Part shown: positions 20,449-22,344 of the stretch, one piece after another | Numbering within the stretch: the first letter of the stretch is position 1 | Layout of the letters: the number at the start of each line of letters is the position of its first letter | IMG/VR virus record: IMGVR_UViG_3300034152_000544 | Location: 1 to 22,344 of that record | From: a virus | DNA: 22,344 nt | Direction: 5' to 3' (one strand) | Translations under genes and position numbers: made by a program | Notes under the pieces: model-generated | What the model was told of the DNA's origin: nothing | Seen by the model: the letters and a program-made list of their open reading frames with translations, nothing else | The model's database searches: none

Positions 20449-20733
20449 ATGGATCAGGTGCGGCAATATGGTCCACCACCCAATCCGGCGAAAATCACCG
20501 ACAGCCGAAGTGGTGACTACATCACTCGATTCGGCACGGAGTCATGGGAGCTGGATGCACTGGACCCTCAAGTCCTAGATGATCTGATCCGGGAGCATGT
20601 GGAAGATCTGACAAACCCAGACCTGCGCTGGGTGCAGAAGGTCAGACAGCGGGAATTCAAAAGAACCTTCGAAGCTGCCTTCAGCCGTTGGGAAAAAGTT
20701 GCCGAATTTCTAAGGAGTGACAATGACGAATGA
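20449..20733 (+). CDS. Hypothetical protein (94 aa) with WELDALDP motif
   Basis: ATG 20449, six bases past the preceding stop, with AAGGAG about 12 bases upstream (a little far). The block ITRFGTESWELDALDPQVLD followed by LIREHVEDL is a pattern I know from many phage proteins with W-E-(L/V)-D-A-L-(E/D)-P, usually at the end of small proteins of unknown role. The C terminus is helical and charged (RWVQKVRQREFKRTFEAAFS). It overlaps the sigma-like gene by 11 bases. Confidence 0.65.
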   Translation: MDQVRQYGPPPNPAKITDSRSGDYITRFGTESWELDALDPQVLDDLIREHVEDLTNPDLRWVQKVRQREFKRTFEAAFSRWEKVAEFLRSDNDE

Positions 20734-21217
20734 TGAGATCCAACGCATCTTGGAAGAACATCATGAGATGATCTCGTACATGGCTTGGATAGCCTACCAC
20801 AAGCTACGAAAGCCAACGTATCTGAGACAAGAGGATCTGATTCAAGAGGCCAACCTTGCGTGCTGCAAGCATCTCCACACTTACGCGCCACACAAGGGCG
20901 CTTCCATTCGATCCTTCCTATTCGTATGCACACTTCGCGTTCTGACTAACATCGTCCGGGCCTCCTGGACCGTCAAAGAAGACCGGGACGGATTCTATCA
21001 GGACCTCCATCCCAGAGTAGGTCATTCTCCTCTCAGTGACATCGTAGTCCAGGAGTTTCTTGAGTCCCTGGACGAGGAGGAGTCCTATTATGTGCAGGAA
21101 TCCCTAGCCAAGCCCAACTCCTACTCCGCACACATCCGGAGAGATATGGGAATCACTCGTCATGAGGAACTGAAGCTCCGAAAACGTATCCGAGAAAAAT
21201 CTGCACCAATTCTCTGA
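20723..21217 (+). CDS. Sigma-70-region-2-like protein (possible phage sigma factor)
   Basis: The 164-residue product starts at ATG 20723 (SD AAGGAG). Residues about 30-80 match sigma region 2: LRQEDLIQEANLACCKHLHT, then APHKGASIRSFLFVCTLRVL and TNIVRA (the DLIQEA..A..K....Y.P..G motif is typical). The C-terminal part (EESYYVQESLAKPNSYSAHI, RRDMGITRHEELKLRKRIRE) could be a region 4-like helix-turn-helix, which would place it near small ECF-type sigma factors. It may direct host RNA polymerase to phage promoters; one of the conserved promoters follows 6 bases after its end. A divergent DNA-binding protein is the alternative. Confidence 0.7.
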   Translation: MTNDEIQRILEEHHEMISYMAWIAYHKLRKPTYLRQEDLIQEANLACCKHLHTYAPHKGASIRSFLFVCTLRVLTNIVRASWTVKEDRDGFYQDLHPRVGHSPLSDIVVQEFLESLDEEESYYVQESLAKPNSYSAHIRRDMGITRHEELKLRKRIREKSAPIL

Positions 21218-21223
21218 TTCCAT

Positions 21224-21251
21224 TTGCACTCTCTCCTGTATGGGTTATACT
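21224..21251 (+). promoter_or_regulatory. Rightward promoter TTGCAC-N16-TATACT
   Basis: TTGCAC (21224-21229), 16 bases, TATACT (21246-21251). The spacer end TATGGGT is identical to that of the promoter at 22045. It directly precedes the SD (AAGGAG) of the gene at 21273. Confidence 0.75.
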
Positions 21252-21272
21252 TTGGTTAGAAAGGAGAGCCAA

Positions 21273-21464
21273 ATGAGCCAAGAACGACAAGACATCCTGA
21301 ACCGAATCGCGGACCTCCATACGGAGATCAGCATCACCGGCACCCAGATGGATCGTATCGCCCGCGAGAACTGGGATGAGAAGTCTTGGCTCGAAGGATG
21401 CTACAGTGAACTCCTGGAGAACGTCACTGAATGCAACAGCGAAATCGCGGTTCTTGGAGGATAG
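21273..21464 (+). CDS. Small coiled-coil hypothetical protein (63 aa)
   Basis: ATG 21273 has AAGGAG 7 bases upstream; the earlier in-frame ATG lies inside the promoter and is rejected. Helical product: MSQERQDILNRIADLHTEIS, then NWDEKSWLEGCYSELLENVT. First gene after its own promoter. No family recognised; ends in TAG. Confidence 0.65.
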   Translation: MSQERQDILNRIADLHTEISITGTQMDRIARENWDEKSWLEGCYSELLENVTECNSEIAVLGG

Positions 21465-21468
21465 CTCG

Positions 21469-21558
21469 ATGAAGCGACTGCTGAACCTGTGGCCGTCTGA
21501 TTTCTGGACCAAAGAACTGTGGTTCTGTCTGGCTGGCGTAACTGCCGCCCTCATGTAG
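21469..21558 (+). CDS. Tiny membrane peptide (29 aa)
   Basis: ATG 21469 has GGAGG 8 bases upstream. Product MKRLLNLWPSDFWTKELWFC then LAGVTAALM: a basic start and a short hydrophobic C-terminal half with three Trp, likely membrane-bound. Stop TAG 21556-21558 is followed at once by the SD of the next gene. Small inhibitory phage peptides often look like this, but function is unknown. Confidence 0.5.
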   Translation: MKRLLNLWPSDFWTKELWFCLAGVTAALM

Positions 21559-21567
21559 GAGATGATC

Positions 21568-21834
21568 ATGGACAACACACTCGCATATCGTGATCTTATC
21601 GGCTTCCAGATGGAAGAGGAACTGGCTTCTCGGACGGATGAGATTGGTGAGTCCTGCAATGGTGACTACGAGCGCTACGTCGTTCGCCGCATCCTCAAGC
21701 TTCGCATCACCCTCACTGAGGATGATCCCATGCATCGCTACGAAGTCTGGAAGCACATCTCCAGTCGCGTCCCCAGACTTATCGGACAGTACCAGACGCT
21801 GACCAGCGCTGTCGATTCCTTCAACAACTGCTAG
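21568..21834 (+). CDS. Hypothetical protein (88 aa)
   Basis: Start ATG 21568 chosen because AGGAG is 6 bases upstream; an ATG two codons earlier abuts the SD. Helical product: MDNTLAYRDLIGFQMEEELA, then RYVVRRILKLRITLTEDDPM and LIGQYQTLTSAVDSFNNC. No family recognised. TAG stop overlaps the SD of the next frame. Confidence 0.6.
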   Translation: MDNTLAYRDLIGFQMEEELASRTDEIGESCNGDYERYVVRRILKLRITLTEDDPMHRYEVWKHISSRVPRLIGQYQTLTSAVDSFNNC

Positions 21835-21842
21835 GAGAAGAG

Positions 21843-22030
21843 ATGACCTGGAAGAGATCAAGCAAGCCATCCGCTACATCAAGGAAGCTGACACCGTAGA
21901 ACAGTTCAATCAGCGGAAGTGGAACCTCATGCTCCGGTTCATCACCGTCATTGCCGATGGACATGAGCAGCATCCGGACAAGGCTCGAATGATCAAGGAG
22001 GCTATGTTGTTGCCTGAAGATTGTGCCTAA
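21843..22030 (+). pseudogene. Small gene with apparent one-base loss right after its start
   Basis: ATG 21843 has AGGAG 5 bases upstream, but its frame stops after 18 codons. The neighbouring frame from 21846 is open and protein-like: DLEEIKQAIRYIKEADTVEQ, then FNQRKWNLMLRFITVIADGH and a helical end to TAA 22028-22030. Adding one G after ATG (ATGGACCTGG) restores a 62-residue protein from the good SD. So either one G was lost, or this is a sequence error. Function unknown. Confidence 0.6.
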
Positions 22031-22044
22031 TCTGATCTTTTTAT

Positions 22045-22072
22045 TTGCATCCTCTCAGATATGGGTTATACT
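22045..22072 (+). promoter_or_regulatory. Rightward promoter TTGCAT-N16-TATACT
   Basis: TTGCAT (22045-22050), 16 bases, TATACT (22067-22072), followed by TTAGG. The block from the spacer end through the -10 (ATATGGGTTATACTTT) is nearly identical to that at 21224. It drives the DUF932 gene. Confidence 0.75.
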
Positions 22073-22119
22073 TTAGGTAGTTGAGAACGACACCTGAAAC
22101 CTTTTGAGGAGACAGACAC

Positions 22120-22344
22120 ATGGCACACGAAGTTGAGACGATGTTTTCGGCACGCGAAGTTCCGTGGCACAAGCTTGGCAAGATCGTTGACACTGAGCTG
22201 ACCGCCAAAGAAGCCATCATCGCTGGTGGGATGGACTGGAGATGCGAAGAGCATCCTCTGTACCTCCGTGGGCAGGTTGAAGTGGATGGCATCCCGGTCA
22301 TCGGCCAGAGTGCTCCTGAGCACAAAGCCATCGTTCGTGCCACC
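22120..22344 (+). CDS. DUF932 (TIGR03299-type) phage protein, N-terminal part
   Basis: ATG 22120 has GAGGAG 8 bases upstream; the frame is open to the window edge (75 codons). The start MAHEVETMFSAREVPWHKLG followed by KIVDTELTAKEAIIAGGMDW matches the N terminus of the DUF932/TIGR03299 phage- and plasmid-like family (W-H-x-L-G, then T-x-x-E-A-(I/L)-x-x-(A/G)-x-(L/M)-D-W). Full members are about 300-400 residues, so most is missing. The family often accompanies phage DNA metabolism genes; its biochemical role is not settled. Confidence 0.82.
   Translation, partial: MAHEVETMFSAREVPWHKLGKIVDTELTAKEAIIAGGMDWRCEEHPLYLRGQVEVDGIPVIGQSAPEHKAIVRAT

Noticed and set aside
1-22344. CRISPR array, insertion sequence or integrase/att site
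   Set aside because: No regularly spaced repeats, transposase-like protein or terminal inverted repeats were found; the only mobile elements visible are the intein and the T5orf172 genes.

Overview
The window looks like part of a tailed double-stranded DNA bacteriophage genome, or a close relative such as a prophage or metagenomic phage contig. Genes are short and tightly packed, with start/stop overlaps of the ATGA and TGATG type and clear Shine-Dalgarno (SD) sites. A full replication module sits beside many small Cys-rich proteins of unknown function and a tRNA cluster. No structural genes are present, so this is the early/middle DNA-metabolism half. I cannot name the host from the sequence.

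Left arm (1 to about 11.4 kb, all minus strand, so read right to left). A replication initiator carries an origin-like repeat cluster inside its own coding sequence. It is followed by a DnaB-like helicase, an SNF2-type helicase, an RNA ligase split by an intein, a DnaG-like primase, a DNA methyltransferase, a beta sliding clamp, and the start of a UDG-fold/DNA polymerase fusion that runs off the left edge. Small proteins sit between them.

Middle (about 11.4 to 17.2 kb, minus strand). This accessory stretch holds small hypothetical genes, many with zinc-binding cysteine pairs, a T5orf172/GIY-YIG-type gene, a scrambled paralogous copy of neighbouring genes, a frame-broken gene, a small lipoprotein, and a queuosine-salvage (DUF2419/Qng1-like) protein. 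From 17.3 to 19.4 kb come tRNA-Arg, an ATP-dependent DNA ligase, a cluster of tRNAs (Tyr-like, Leu, Phe, Lys) with several tRNA fragments, and two small genes.

At about 19.45-19.60 kb transcription diverges. A promoter on each strand faces outward, and rightward genes follow: a leader with an SD-equipped two-codon minigene and a terminator-like hairpin, small unknown proteins, a sigma-70-region-2-like protein, more small proteins, and the start of a DUF932 protein. Five promoters share a TTGCAY, 16-17 bp, TATRCT pattern.

Functionally the window joins DNA replication (initiator/origin, helicase, primase, clamp, polymerase, ligase) with tRNA supply, RNA repair (RNA ligase) and possible tRNA modification (Q salvage). 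The most striking features are the intein placed directly after the catalytic motif of the RNA ligase, the iteron-like repeats inside the initiator gene, and an in-frame amber codon near the end of the primase. Several frame breaks look like single-base losses in short homopolymers, so assembly error must be kept in mind.
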